Assembly: GCF_046630445.1 (NCBI RefSeq)
Contig: NC_092343.1
Location: 136,517,501-136,581,500, forward strand
Reading direction: 5' to 3'
Source: Rutidosis leptorrhynchoides
Taxonomy: Eukaryota > Streptophyta > Magnoliopsida > Asterales > Asteraceae
DNA length: 64,000 nt
Under the pieces are notes generated by a model. The model saw nothing but the letters and a program-made list of their open reading frames with translations, did not search any database and was not told the DNA's origin. A program made the translations under genes and the position numbers. This document shows, piece by piece, positions 1 to 11,267 of the stretch (positions are counted from its first letter, which is position 1; each line of letters begins with the position of its first letter).

Positions 1-1025
1 TCTAACTGTGGACAACTAGTTGTAGGTTACTAACGAGGACAGCTGACTTAATAAACTTAAAACATCAAAATATATTAAAAGTGTTGTAAATATATTTTGA
101 ACATACTTTGATATATATGTATATATTGTTATAGGTTCGTGAATCAACCAGTGGCCAAGTCTTACTTCCCGACGAAGTAAAAATATGTGAAAGTGAGTTA
201 TAGTCCCACTTTTAAAATCTAATATTTTTGGGATGAGAATACATGCAGGTTTTATAAATGATTTACAAAATAGACATAAGTACGTGAAACTACATTCTAT
301 GGTTGAATTATCGAAATCGAATATGCCCCTTTTTATTAAGTCTGGTAATCTAAGAATTAGGGAACAGACACCCTAATTGACGCGAATCCTAAAGATAGAT
401 CTATTGGGCCTAACAAACCCCATCCAAAGTACCGGATGCTTTAGTACTTCGAAATTTATATCATATCCGAAGGGTGTCCCGGAATGATGGGGATATTCTT
501 ATATATGCATCTTGTTAATGTCGGTTACCAGGTGTTCACCATATGAATGATTTTTATCTCTATGTATGGGATGTGTATTGAAATATGAAATCTTGTGGTC
601 TATTATTATGATTTGATATATATAGGTTAAACCTATAACTCACCAACATTTTTGTTGACGTTTTAAGCATGTTTATTCTCAGGTGATTATTAAGAGCTTC
701 CGCTGTCGCATACTTAAATAAGGACGAGATTTGGAGTCCATGCTTGTATGATATTGTGTAAAAACTGCATTCAAGAAACTTATTTTGTTGTAACATATTT
801 GTATTGTAAACCATTATGTAATGGTCGTGTGTAAACAGGATATTTTAGATTATCATTATTTGATAATCTACGTAAAGCTTTTTAAACCTTTATTGATGAA
901 ATAAAGGTTATGGTTTGTTTTAAAATGAATGCAGTCTTTGAAAAACGTCTCATATAGAGGTCAAAACCTCGCAACGAAATCAATTAATATGGAACGTTTT
1001 TAATCAATAAGAACGGGACATTTCA
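1..1025 (-). repeat. Partial LTR of the element-B family, inserted in integrase code
   Basis: This is the reverse complement of the first ~1.02 kb of the LTR at 55231-58669, collinear with almost no indels. Its TGAAATG terminus lies at 1025, directly against integrase code. The rest of the LTR lies beyond the left edge, so target duplications cannot be checked and I cannot tell a solo LTR from a full element. Its orientation is opposite to that of the pol fragment it interrupts, so it is a separate, later insertion. The short TA tract at 108-129 is unexpanded, as in the 55231 copy and unlike the 44902 copy. An 84-codon frame inside it is simply LTR sequence. Confidence 0.9.
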
Positions 1026-2480
1026 CGCAAAATGTCCTCCAAGGTTTGAATCTTTCGTTCACTTTGCCCGTCTGTCTGTGGGTGATAAGCTGTACTCATG
1101 TCGAGACGAGTTCCCATGGCTTCTTGTAAAGAACGCCAGAATCTAGAGGCAAATCGGGGATCGTGATCTGAGATAATCGATAAAGGTACCCCATGACGAG
1201 ATACAACCTCTTTGATGTATAGTTGAGCAAGTCTCTCCATCGTATCTGTTTCCTTCATGGCTAAGAAGTGTGCAGATTTGGTAAGACGGTCAACGATAAC
1301 CTAGATGGTATCGTATCCGCCCGCCGTCTTTGGTAGCTTGGTGATGAAATCCATTGTTATTCTTTCCCACTTCCATTGCGGGATTTCCGGTTACTGAAGT
1401 AACCCAGAAGGTCTCTAATGCTCGGTTTTAACCTTCGAGCAAGTCAAACACTTACCAACATAAGTCGCAACGTCCTTCTTAAGATTCGGCCACCAATACT
1501 GTTCTTTAAGGTCATGGTACATTTTGCCCGCTCCAGGATGAATCGAATATCTCGATTTGTGTGCTTCATCAAGTATAAGGTTCCGTAGATCTCCATAACG
1601 AGGTACCCAAATTCTTCCGGCATAACATCGGAGTCCAGTATCTCTAACCTCGAATCGAGAGATAAGTATGTTCAAATGTTCATGAGATATATTCTCCTCC
1701 TTGAGAGCCTCATCTTGGGCTACTCGGATCTGATTGTTGAGGTTCGAATGGATGGTGATGTTCAGAGCCCGAACGCGAAGAGGTACCGTCCTCTCCTTTC
1801 GACTCAAAGCGTCAGCTACAACATTGGCCTTGCCAGGGTGATAACGGAGTTTACAATCGTAGTCGTTAAGCGTCTCGATCCATCGACGCTGTCTCATATT
1901 CAGTTGCTTCTGATCAAAGATGTGCTGGAGACTCTTGTGATCGGTGAAGATAGTGCTCTTAGTTCCATACAAATAATGTCTCCACAATTTGAGCGCAAAG
2001 ACGACGGCTCCAAGTTCAAGATCATGAGTAGTGTAGTTCCGCTCGTGAATCATCAATTGGTGGGAGGCATAGGCAATAACCTTTGATCGTTGCATCAGTA
2101 CACAACCAAAACCACTCTTCGATGCATCACAATAAACAACAAAGTCGTCACTGCCTTCAGGAAGCGATATGATAGGTGCGGTGGTTAACTTCTTCTTCAA
2201 AGTTTGGAATGCTGATTTGTGTGCGGGTTCCCAAATGAACTTCTTGCCCTTGTGAGTCAGCGCGGTCAAAGGACGCGCAATCAGAGAAAAACCTTCGATA
2301 AACCTTCGGTAATAACCGGCGAGACCTAGGAATTGGCAGATGTGAGTCGGAGTGGTGGGGGTTTCCCACTTGCTGATAGCTTCAATCTTCGCGGGATCAA
2401 CTTTGATACCCTGGTCGCTCACAACATGGCCCAGAAATTGGACTTCCTTCAACCAAAATTCACACTTAGAGAATTTCGCA
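1026..2480 (-). pseudogene. Ty3/gypsy pol fragment (RT end, RNase H, integrase)
   Basis: Read on the minus strand, the frame starts inside the RT connection (FSKCEFW, then [11 protein letters not shown]). It continues through RNase H ([20 protein letters not shown]), the integrase HHCC finger (H-x-H and CLTCSKVK) and the integrase core up to [17 protein letters not shown]. It then meets the inverted LTR at 1025. One frame is kept throughout, but three nonsense codons break it: TAG at 1415-1417, TAA at 1391-1393 and TAG at 1301-1303. All three fall at positions where relatives have Gln or Trp. The RT palm with FIDD, the protease and gag are absent. It is most similar to the pol of elements B and C. 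Confidence 0.9.
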
Positions 2481-2819
2481 ACATTAATAAAGGTGAGGTA
2501 GGGTGGGTGGGCTCTTATGTCCATTAACATTAATAAAGGCCCATGTTCCATTAATTAACAAATTAAGCCAACAAGAGCCCAAGTAATTAACTAGTAGTCA
2601 TATTTAATTAAAATGATTAATAAAACTAATCATGAATGTAAATAATATCCTGAAATATTATTCGTGAAAGTTTCGCGTGTCACAAAGACGTTTCGGGCAA
2701 TCAAAAGTCATGTACGGTTAATCATGGCAACAAGTAAATGTAATAACATACGTTCTTATAATCACAAGTATTAATAATAATAATTATTAATTAACGTTGG
2801 AAAAACCAGGGTCGTTACA
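2481..2819 (-). repeat. Truncated LTR start, same family as the solo LTR at 59214
   Basis: The minus strand begins TGTAACGACCCTGG at 2819. It follows the first ~330 bp of the LTR at 59214-62264 with many substitutions, including the shared GGGCTTATTT/GGGCTCTTGT and TAATGGAC stretches. It then stops abruptly at 2480, where pol code in the same orientation begins. LTR and pol fragment could be the two ends of one internally deleted element, since an LTR at this position would be its 5' LTR. Confidence 0.75.
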
Positions 2820-4874
2820 TTTTGAATTATGTATTGGCCTTTAATATCTTGATCGGATTGTCTAATTTGGTATTCGGTCTGCAAAGGTACCCCGAAATCA
2901 GTTTTACGATTGATGGGCTTAAAGAGGTCGACATTATACCATTTGAAGAGCCATTTGCAGGTACAATGAAAGTTTTGTACTTTAAGCATAGATTAATGAT
3001 GTGATTTTTTACACCATGTAATCGTTGTCAGTTGTGGTGGACTTGAAAGAATTTACTGGGACTTTTTATTATTTTCAATCAAGTGTAAGAGCTGCAATAT
3101 TGGTAGTGATTAGTAGATACTACATGCAACATTAGGTTTGTACGCCATATGCACTTTTAATTGAACATACTGATGTTTATACGTTTAAAGGTTTCACAAT
3201 ATAGAAGGCAATTTTTTGTTTTTGTTACAAATTATATAACTTACTCATCAGAAAATTTGGTAGCAGTAAGTAAATATTGGTGCACCTACTGCATATGGTC
3301 AACCGTGGAGAATGGAATCCTTGCATTCTGAGAAGAAACACATGTGGCCAGGCGATATGGAATGTGTTTTATTTGTCGTCCATCACATTCTTGAATTAAA
3401 GCCCTCTCAGCCAACATTAGCAAATATTCGTAATTGCCACTTTTATTTAACAAGATTATCTTTAGATTTTTTATTTATAAATTCTTTGCTATTTACATAT
3501 AAGCTTTCCAGATTTGAACAATCATGGTGAAGAACTTGTTTGCCTTGATCCTCGACAATTTCTTTTTTAATGGGTAAAGTCCATACATCATTGATCAAGT
3601 TTCAGTAGGCAAGCACGGGTCTGGTATCTTTACGTCCAGATAAAAAAGTCCAATTCTTGAACAGATATTTGAGGTATTTCCAACGGAATATGGCTTATTT
3701 TAAGAGTTTACATCAAATGATATAAGCGTTAACATATTTTGTTTCATCGAATGAGACTGTATCAGCTCAAGCGATTACCAAGTTACCCAACCCGTCCATT
3801 TTGACAGGGTAACTTTCAACTCATTATAGCTTACTAAAGGGACCATAGATTTAAGTGTGTATTCTAATAAGATAGGCATTAATAATGGTCTTTATTTTTT
3901 CAGCCTGTATCTTGCAAGTCCCGATTTAGAAAATTATCATTCGACGACATGCCTCTTCTAGCCATTTGACTCGGCGAATACCGATTAACCAGAAATTGAC
4001 GGAAAATCATTTTACAGGTACTGTTTCTAATTGTTTAATTTGATTCAGTTATATACCATTATTGTTTTTATGTTCTTTACTATTATTGATCGGCATTGTT
4101 ATTGGTAGTGGGTATGGCTTTATTTGTACAGATATTTGGATGCTGGAATATTGAACATTGTCTGCAAATCCGTTTTTAACAAAGCTAACGACACGCCGGC
4201 CTTTGGTCATTTTTTATATAGGTAACAATGCCACACTGCTCCGCTTCTTGAAAAAGAGGCTCGCAAAATATATTTATAGATGATTTATGTTTTACGCTTT
4301 GTACTTCCTATCGGCATGTATGCCGAGTCTTTTAATTTTATTATCGATGACTTATTGTGTTGTGAATAATGTAACTACAATATCATGTTTTTCGTTTAAA
4401 AATTATCGGAGACATTCGAAAGCTTTTATTGCCACACCTACAAATAGGTATTGAAACAAAAAATGCAAGAGTTTGAAATGCCATCAACAGCCGTTTTGTT
4501 AATTACGGTATGTATCTAACATCCCATATATTATATTGATCTGTTCTTTTATTATGCTGCTCAACTATTGCAACAGTTGTCAATACTGCAGAAATTCTTA
4601 AGAACAGTGGATTCGACATTAAGAGAGCAAGTATTTGTCTGTCTGTTATTTGTCAAGTGTTTCTCTTTTAATGTGAAACTTCATATAAGTCTAAAGTTTA
4701 AAAAGAATAAATATTATATTAGTGAAACAAGTCATTAGTTCATATACAAGAATTTTTTATTCATAAATGTTCTTATTGCCAATCAAAGAAATCACCAGGT
4801 TCATATAGTAGTCAAGTTTGACTCTTTCAAAACAAATTTCTTCTTTCCTATTTGAATCCCTTCATTTCCACCAG
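2820..4874. other. No gene recognised; exon-like pieces
   Basis: AT-rich DNA without a long frame. A block at 3902-4017 is bounded by TTTTTTCAG on the left and AG/GTACTG on the right, like an exon on the plus strand, but its frame contains stops. Another block (about 4140-4220) ends in TATATAG followed by GTAAC. I do not recognise any encoded protein. Confidence 0.4.
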
Positions 4875-4889
4875 CTTCAGAGTAGTGCA
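4875..4889. repeat. Target-site duplication of the SINE (left copy)
   Basis: The 15-bp sequence CTTCAGAGTAGTGCA occurs here and again at 5264-5278, exactly flanking the retroposon between them. A long perfect duplication like this is the mark of LINE-machinery insertion. Confidence 0.85.
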
Positions 4890-5263
4890 CAACAACAACA
4901 ACAAAACCCAATACCACATAAGTGGTGTATGGGGGAGGTGAGATGTAGACAATCCTTCCCCTATCCGAGAATAAAGTCAAGTCATTTCTCCACCTAGAGT
5001 GAAAACACTCAAAAGTAGAGAAAATCATCCCTCTCTTTATTCGACTGATAGAGAGATTGCTTCCGAGTGGACCTCCGGCCAATAAGTAGGAAAAAGTTTT
5101 TTAAAAAATAAAATAAAATAAAAAATAAAATTGAGACCCCATGAAAATGGTAAAATCAAATTTCCATGGGTTTTAAATCATGCCTGAAATTTCATTTAGG
5201 CTCTAAGAATCAGTCAAGTCGCCAATAAATCGACGCTTGCTGTTGACTCGATAACTAGAGCCC
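4890..5263 (-). mobile_element. SINE retroposon with TTG tail
   Basis: On the minus strand this 374-bp unit ends in a TTG-repeat tail (plus strand CAACAACAACAACAAAACCC next to the left duplication). The body before the tail, with CCCCCATACACCACTTATG and a Y-rich TCTACATCTCACC stretch, resembles TTG-tailed plant SINEs such as the tobacco TS family. Perfect 15-bp duplications flank it. I could not find a convincing box B, so the tRNA-derived head is diverged or lost. SINE identity rests on the tail, the duplications and remembered similarity. Confidence 0.7.
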
Positions 5264-5278
5264 CTTCAGAGTAGTGCA
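5264..5278. repeat. Target-site duplication of the SINE (right copy)
   Basis: Identical to 4875-4889 over 15 bp (CTTCAGAGTAGTGCA). Confidence 0.85.
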
Positions 5279-7592
5279 GTTTCTAATATATATATTTGTT
5301 CTGGTTTTTCAGTTTGAGTCAAAAGTTGGTAACTTTATCAAATTATACCAACACAATTGCTCTGGGTAAACACTGAGTTAAAATTTGAAAGGAAATCCAT
5401 CCACATTACTACATTTAATCCTTTAGTTGAGAAATTTTAACATGCAAAATTCAAAGAATATTTCTTGAATTGATAGTATAACTCGAGTTTATGCTATGTA
5501 TGCATCAGTTTAAGAGGTGTTTGGATATATTTTTAACTTGATTATTAAGAGTCTTATGAATTAGTATTTCCAGGTATTTTTTTTACATTTGAGTAGCAAA
5601 GTTTTTATTTATATGTATATATGACAATTATTAAGCGAGTTAAATGATTTGGCGTGTGCGTTGCAACCCTAATGCACAATAATCGTACCCCATATGTGCG
5701 CCTTATTGCATTTTTACACTTGCCCGATTGCAGCCCTTCTGACTGTTGTTTTAGAGTTTTTTGGTGAAAATATCGTGATTTACACTTGCCTAATCGTAGC
5801 ACTGTTGCCTCAAACTCTGTTTTGGCGATAAGTGATTTAGAAGAATGGGATCATTAGTGTGCATGAGAGACCATTTCTATACATTTGGTAATTTACTTTT
5901 TACGTGTTCTTCACGATTGAATATATTATTTTGTTTATTTTAACTCGGTTTTTGTAAATAATATTTAGTTTATTAGGGTTTTGTAATTGATTTTGTTTAT
6001 ATGGATTTCACAGCGGCGTGTCACAACCTGTTCATCACCGCTTATCTGATTTTTCAATACGAAGCTGATAGGTTATTATTGAGGTAATATTTATACTATG
6101 GATTTTTTACTATTTCTTTCTTAATATCTAATCCGCGCTTGAAGCCAATAGACATGTCGTTGGAATTAGAAGCTCAAAATCAACATATGGTATGTTATTT
6201 TTGTTCTGTGTGGAAGTTAAATTTACGATCTCTTCCATTATTTACTTTTATCAAAACTCTTCTTTAATCCTTTATTACCTCACGATTCAAAGGATGAATA
6301 ATCGTTATATCAAAACATGAATGCATGCTTTTTATGATTTACATTTGACGTATTAATTGTGGGTTTAATTGACTTGCGATTTGTACATTTAGTGTAGTGT
6401 TTCTTTCTTAGATTCATGATTTGACATCTATGGTGTCCAAGATTTTGCTTTACCATTTTCTGTTTATGATGTTTTTGCTTGGTCCAAAGCATCTGTGTAC
6501 TCGTGATCTAACTAAATACTGAATAAGTTATATGCTTTAGCTATGAAAAAAAGTGGTTAAATAGGTTGTAGGTATTTCAAATCTTTTAAGGTCACTTTCA
6601 CCAATGTAGCCCATTTTGACATTCTGACAGAATATCCAAATATCCAGGTGTAACCAACTTCACGAGGTTACTAATTTGACATGTTAGATGTCAAATTTAT
6701 GAGAAAGGGCAACTTGGTTTTTGGTATATAATATATTGAAGAATGGTATATCTTTAAAATGAAGTTCTTGGATGCTATTCTGAAGCTTTTGAGCAAATTC
6801 GTCCAGGTATACAAAGTCTGTTAAACTTATCTCTTTTAGTAATCTTTTTTGTCTAATATCATTATTGATCAAATTCTTAGGAAAACAATCCAACTAACTA
6901 GAAAAAGGAACATTGTACATGGAGTTTGTAGTGTATTTTTAGCTGAATCTGGAATAAAAAGTTAGACTAAAATGACATTAAAGTACAACTCGTGAATGAC
7001 ATGCTTGGACGAATTAACCCAACTGCTAACCATAGCTTTTAGTGGTTAGCAGTGTATTTTAGCTTAATCTAGAAGCGCCCTCACCTCCTCCTCTGCCTCA
7101 CTCACTTTGTTCTTTTTTCAATTTCACATTTCTCTAAAGCGGCAAATAAACTACTTGAACATCTGGCAAGTTTAACTACGGGCCATTAATAAAAAGAGAT
7201 TAGTTGACCCACAACCACCCTTTTCTCTTTTTAGACTCCTATACATTACTAATGCTTATAACATGGTTACAAACTTATGATACTTCGAATTTTGCAATGA
7301 AGTCTTAAATTCATTGTAAATATACGAAAGTTTTCCTTACTTTTTTTAATTAATGTACTTATAACTTTACTAATGTCTCTTTTGGAATTTAGTTACCTGT
7401 TTCGTGCAGATATCCAGCAAGTTATTTAAATCGACAAACACACTGAAATCAGGTCAAACGCTCTAATGGGTTATTTGTGTTGTGGTGGTAGCTCTCAATG
7501 TAACTATTGGTTCATGAACTTATCAATGGGTTCATTTGGGTTCTATTATTTATCAATAGCACTCAAATGGGTTATAGTAATTATACCTTATA
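5279..7592. other. No gene recognised; short exon-like blocks and a hairpin
   Basis: AT-rich. Around 6015-6084 a short frame (ACHNLFITAYLIFQYEADR) is bounded by ATTTCACAG and by GTAATATT. A second block ending at about 6188 (LELEAQNQHM) is followed by GTATG. These look like small plus-strand exons of a gene I do not recognise. CTGCTAACCA at 7023-7032 and its exact complement at 7043-7052 form a hairpin. Confidence 0.35.
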
Positions 7593-8377
7593 TCTAAAAG
7601 GCAAAGGCCAACTGAATAGTAACCCACAACTTTCACAAACCACCCCACTCTTTTACTTACTTACATTTTAGCCCCAAACAAATATATAATATCTAACTTT
7701 ATGGTTTTTACAAACTTATCACAAACTTTTAACATTTTTTACTTTAACCATTAAACTCCTCATTCGTTATAAATCGATTACATACTTTATATACTACCTA
7801 ATAGACAAAAATAAATAATAGTCGCCAGTGGTGCTTTCGTTCTTTCACTTTTCCCCCCCTTTTCCACCATTTTTTTTTTTTTAAAAAAAACCCTCATAGT
7901 TTGTTCAGATATTAAAATCGACCCCCAAACAGGGAGTAAAGTGTCAAATACTCATTTTCATAAAAAAATTTAAAAAAACTACACCCAAATATTCAACGGG
8001 CCATATCTTCTCGCTCGCACCGAGTTAAATTTTTCTGAAACCATCGTTAAACTCGAAACAATTTTAGGAGCACACTGTCACTAACTATACGCAAATCAGA
8101 CGCTTTTTAAAAAACGCTAAATATTTGAGGTACTTTTCATACACGTCGATTTTGCGTTAAATTTTTAAAAGTCGACAATTCCATAGTGAAACGCGGAGAT
8201 GTACATATATTGTTAATTTAAAATAACATTTAAATCTTTCACGGATTATACCTTTTAGTTCGACTCGAGTTGCGCTTCAACGATATCATCGTTAGCCACA
8301 AAATAATTTTACAAACTAAACGCAATATAATACATTGAAAACCGAACCCCGGCGCGAAGCGAGGGTTCGAACACTAG
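7593..8377 (+). mobile_element. Non-autonomous Helitron, 785 bp
   Basis: It starts with TC after an A (A|TCTAAAAGG) and ends with CTAG before a T (8374-8377, T at 8378), the target pattern of Helitrons. Four bases before the CTAG is a hairpin with stem CGAACCC at 8343-8349 and GGGTTCG at 8363-8369 and a GC-rich loop. There are no terminal inverted repeats, target duplication or coding frame. The 3' end is strong evidence. The 5' boundary is chosen by motif alone and could be elsewhere. Confidence 0.7.
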
Positions 8378-8620
8378 TTTTAGATTATTAGATACAGTTG
8401 TTAAAAGAACGGAAGTAGAGTTGGGCGTTATTTTGAAACAACTTGTAGTCAAATACTACCTGATGCTCTATATCATTTTGTAATTTTTAATGTTAAAACC
8501 ATAATTCTATGCTCAAACTCAAATATACATTTTGTTTTGTGTCTCATGTGGTATCAGATTTGCTTTATGAATGTTGAAAATATATTTTGAAAATGTGAAC
8601 TTGCAACAAATTTTCTTACA

Positions 8621-8651
8621 CGATCCCGCAAATTCACGGGTCTTAAACTAG
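8621..8651 (+). mobile_element. Decayed 3' terminus of a second Helitron
   Basis: CCCG at 8625-8628 and CGGG at 8637-8640 can pair, and CTAG at 8648-8651 is followed by T. Two A residues in the stem-loop (CCCGCAAATTCACGGG) would be G in a perfect hairpin, as expected after loss of methylated CpG. The 5' end was not found. If it lies well to the left, this Helitron could contain the exon-like pieces of 2820-6200 and the smaller Helitron. Confidence 0.5.
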
Positions 8652-8744
8652 TTTTCTTCAAAACAACAATCTAATTTCTTTTTCTCTTTACTATAACTCT
8701 GCTCATCATTCCGATGCCTCAAGCCATCCAACAATTATAACGAT

Positions 8745-9160
8745 GAGGTTAGTTGTGGTGGTTGACTGAGGTTAATGAATAATGATGGTGGTGGATGGAG
8801 GAAGGTATATGGTGGTGGTGGTGGAGGTTGTTGGTGATGGTGGATGTATGAAGGTCGTTGGTGGTGATGGACAAATTGACGGTTTTGGTGCTCGGCAAAC
8901 TGAGGTTCACGGTCGTACTTGATGGAGTTGTCCATCAAATAGCGGCGGTAGATGTAGATTGAAAGTTGTGAAGGTGGTGGACGTAGATTGACAGTTATGA
9001 CGGTGGTGGCGGCGGTGGTTTCGCCGGAGGTGGGTGGTGATGAGATACACGGTGGTGATCGACAGACATTGACGGTGGTGGTCACCCCGGAGATGGTGGT
9101 GGTGAGGTCGACGGTGGTAGTGGCCGGAGGAGGTAGGTTGTGGTGGTGGACGGTGGCTAG
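8745..9160 (+). repeat. GGT/GGTGGT-rich low-complexity tract
   Basis: The plus strand is an irregular series of GGTGGT, GTGATGG and GGTGGAGG units. The complementary strand gives long Pro/His/Thr-rich frames in two phases at once, a sign of composition rather than a gene. The G-rich strand could form G-quadruplexes. Confidence 0.7.
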
Positions 9161-9540
9161 TATATAGACATATAGTGTTGGTTGCATGACCCAAAAAGTG
9201 AAATGTAAAAATGTAGTGTTTCAGCATTAGTATAGAGGTGGTGTAGATTGTGTTGTAAAAAGGATAAAACTACCCTGTTAACTAAAACGACAAAATTAAC
9301 CCTGTGAATAGTAATTGTTCATGGGACTTAGTATTATTGATAATAATAATGATAATAATAACTAACACTTATTTTATCCCAACTAAAACTTATGATTATT
9401 AAAACTAATTAATCCTAACATAAGAGTCTCAAATTTACCATTACCTTGGTTGATAAAACCCCTTTTTCGGAGCTCAATTTAACTCGGTTTCTATTGAAAC
9501 GTAAAGCCTTAATCATACATGCATGTAAAATTGTGTGTGT
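9161..9540. other. No gene; small AAT-type repeat
   Basis: AT-rich sequence with an imperfect ATAATAATG repeat near 9335-9362. No coding frame or element end is visible. Confidence 0.5.
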
Positions 9541-9870
9541 TTGTCCAGATGAAGAAATTTAGTCTAACGCCATGGCAGCCATTCCGAAAGAGGTTGAATT
9601 GGTGCTAATTTCATCTCTTGCTTCGAACGCATATAGTTTTCTCGGTTTATTTGGATCGAGTTAAGTGGTATCCCGGTTAAATATGCATTGGCTGATAATA
9701 TCGAGAGGGTTTTCGGTCTTTTCGCGGAGGTCCTTCATGTCGCAAAAGCATCGGCTAGCTAGCCTTATGATCATAGGATCCATTTATGCTTTTGTTGAGT
9801 CTAAATAAGTCAAGCATATCCATGAATTAGTGGATACCGAGTTGTCTGAATCGGGATCTTAGTGACAATC
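9541..9870 (+). pseudogene. DUF4283-like remnant (LINE ORF1 type)
   Basis: Broken plus-strand frames read VKYALADNIERVFGLFAEV and, after stops and shifts, SICILVESK-like and HIHELVDTE stretches. The order (a W-I-x-L-x-G-I-P-type strand, then an amphipathic helix ending in FG-x-V, then a C-I-L strand) resembles the DUF4283 domain of plant LINE-1 ORF1 proteins and related retroelement proteins. There are several stops and no intact start. The family call is tentative. Confidence 0.35.
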
Positions 9871-10299
9871 TCTATACATTCGTATCTATGAGGCGCTCGA
9901 ATAAAACAACGTAGCCATATTTTAGGCATCTATTTATCTGATGTGATCCAAACGTTCTTTATTAAGCAATCTAAACGTTCTTAACACCTAAATATATCAT
10001 TTTATTTTTCTAAGTTGGTGGCTAGTTCTCATGACATAAACTTTCCTTTACAATGCAGTTATACAACTCACACTTAACATAAAAGTTGAGGTTTTCTTTG
10101 ATAGACTCACGAAGAACTTTTGAGTATCTATTTTTAATCAACAAGCAAAAAGCTATTGTACTATTGAAGGAATTGGAATAATTGGCCATATGTAATTTAC
10201 TTTTTTGTTCCTCTAGTTTCTTGCTAGAGATTTTCTTTTTCTTTTTAATAAAAACGATCGTGATCATTTGCCGTTAAAAAAAAAAAAAAAAAAAGGCTT
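9871..10299. other. No gene; poly-A tract
   Basis: Nothing recognisable apart from an A run at about 10275-10293. An 81-codon minus-strand frame at 10022-10267 is Lys/Ser/Asn-rich and looks accidental. Confidence 0.45.
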
Positions 10300-10377
10300 A
10301 TTGTACTATTGCAGGTAGTTAGTGAAAAAGCCTTTTGTAATTTTTGACATTCAATTTTCTTTCTTTCTTTCTTCTTG

Positions 10378-10387
10378 TATTTATAGT
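10378..10387 (-). promoter_or_regulatory. TATA-like box in putative LTR
   Basis: The minus strand reads CTATAAATAC, followed by GAAAGAAAGAAAG, a plausible promoter and leader for the H-type element. Confidence 0.4.
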
Positions 10388-10695
10388 GATGACTAGAAAG
10401 TCAACTAATCACATTATAAAATGTTGCATAAAAACAAACATCAAGTACATGTGTTTAAGGTGAATTTGACATGATAAGTTCCAAAGTGTTTTTTTATGGA
10501 ATAACTCGATATTGAGTTTTATATCAATACAATTAATCAAAACAATGATCTTAGCGATATAAGAGACTTTAGGATGATTTTTGATCAACCCACAAGAGTG
10601 CTAGAGGATTAGGAAATCAGATACAATGCTTAGAACGGTTTAGAGTTCGTAACCCTAACAATGAACCCGAATTGAACATTATATACTAACAGCAC

Positions 10696-10779
10696 GTGCA
10701 ACCGAGCTGTTGCAGGATGCAACCATGCGGTTGCCCGTTGGACCCGTACGGATGCATTTGGCATCCGTGCGGTTGCACT
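10696..10779. repeat. CCGTACGG palindrome cluster 1
   Basis: About four degenerate copies of the unit TGCAACCGTACGGTTGCA (for example ACCCGTACGGATGCAT and GCATCCGTGCGGTTGCA) within 85 bp of the putative LTR. Confidence 0.7.
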
Positions 10780-10888
10780 CCGTGTGTAAATTAAACCTTA
10801 AACGTATAACAACTCTTATACTATTACACACTTCATATTATAATGAACTTGGGACTAACGTTATGCACCAACAAACTCCCCCTAGGAC

Positions 10889-11267
10889 CCAGTTCATTAT
10901 TTAACACATAAAATCAACATTTACCTACATTAGTTAAACAAACACGCATTCAATCGAATCAAATAACAAATATTTCACACGTTTATGTCACGTTATTACA
11001 ACCAAATCGAAAATAAAAGAAACGTTCAAGTCCAAAGTTCAAAATTTTATAATCAAAAGAAAAACATTAGGTGAAAAGATCATATGCATAACAAATGTGA
11101 ACATCCCTGTTGAACTGAATGCCCTATTCCATGTTCAGCAACTCATGAAAGATTGGGTGTCGTCGCAACACCTTGATATCCGCTCTGCATAAATTCTTGA
11201 TCCACCTCGGATCGATAATCATATTCTGGTCCATATTATCACCAGATTCCAACAGTATCACTGCCTT
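10889..11267. other. 3' untranslated part of element H
   Basis: Lies between the broken ORF and the purine tract. Minus-strand frames continue the style of the ORF (DPRWIKNLCRADIKVLRRHP) beyond its stop, so the ORF once ran further. No other feature. Confidence 0.4.

Larger units (their letters stand above)
10300..10884 (-). repeat. Putative 3' LTR of unclassified element H
   Basis: On the minus strand a purine tract CCTAGGGGGAG (plus CTCCCCCTAGG at 10878-10888) is followed by TTTGTTGGTGCATAACG. This is the arrangement of a polypurine tract next to the start of a 3' LTR. The stretch contains a cluster of CCGTACGG-type motifs and a TATA-like CTATAAATAC. The outer end is not defined and I found no matching second LTR, so boundaries are approximate. 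Confidence 0.4.

Noticed and set aside
560-814. 84-codon frame found three times (also 45113-45367 and 55442-55696)
   Set aside because: It is kept only because all three lie in near-identical LTR copies; no coding signal or homology.
1676-2086. Plus-strand frame of 136 codons
   Set aside because: Antisense shadow of the RNase H/integrase code on the minus strand.
2822-3004. 60-codon plus-strand frame
   Set aside because: Short, unrecognised, overlaps an equally long antisense frame; kept only as part of the exon-like region.
8735-9227. Pro/His/Thr-rich minus-strand frames of 106 and 150 codons
   Set aside because: Two phases are open at once over a GGT-rich tract, which is composition rather than coding.
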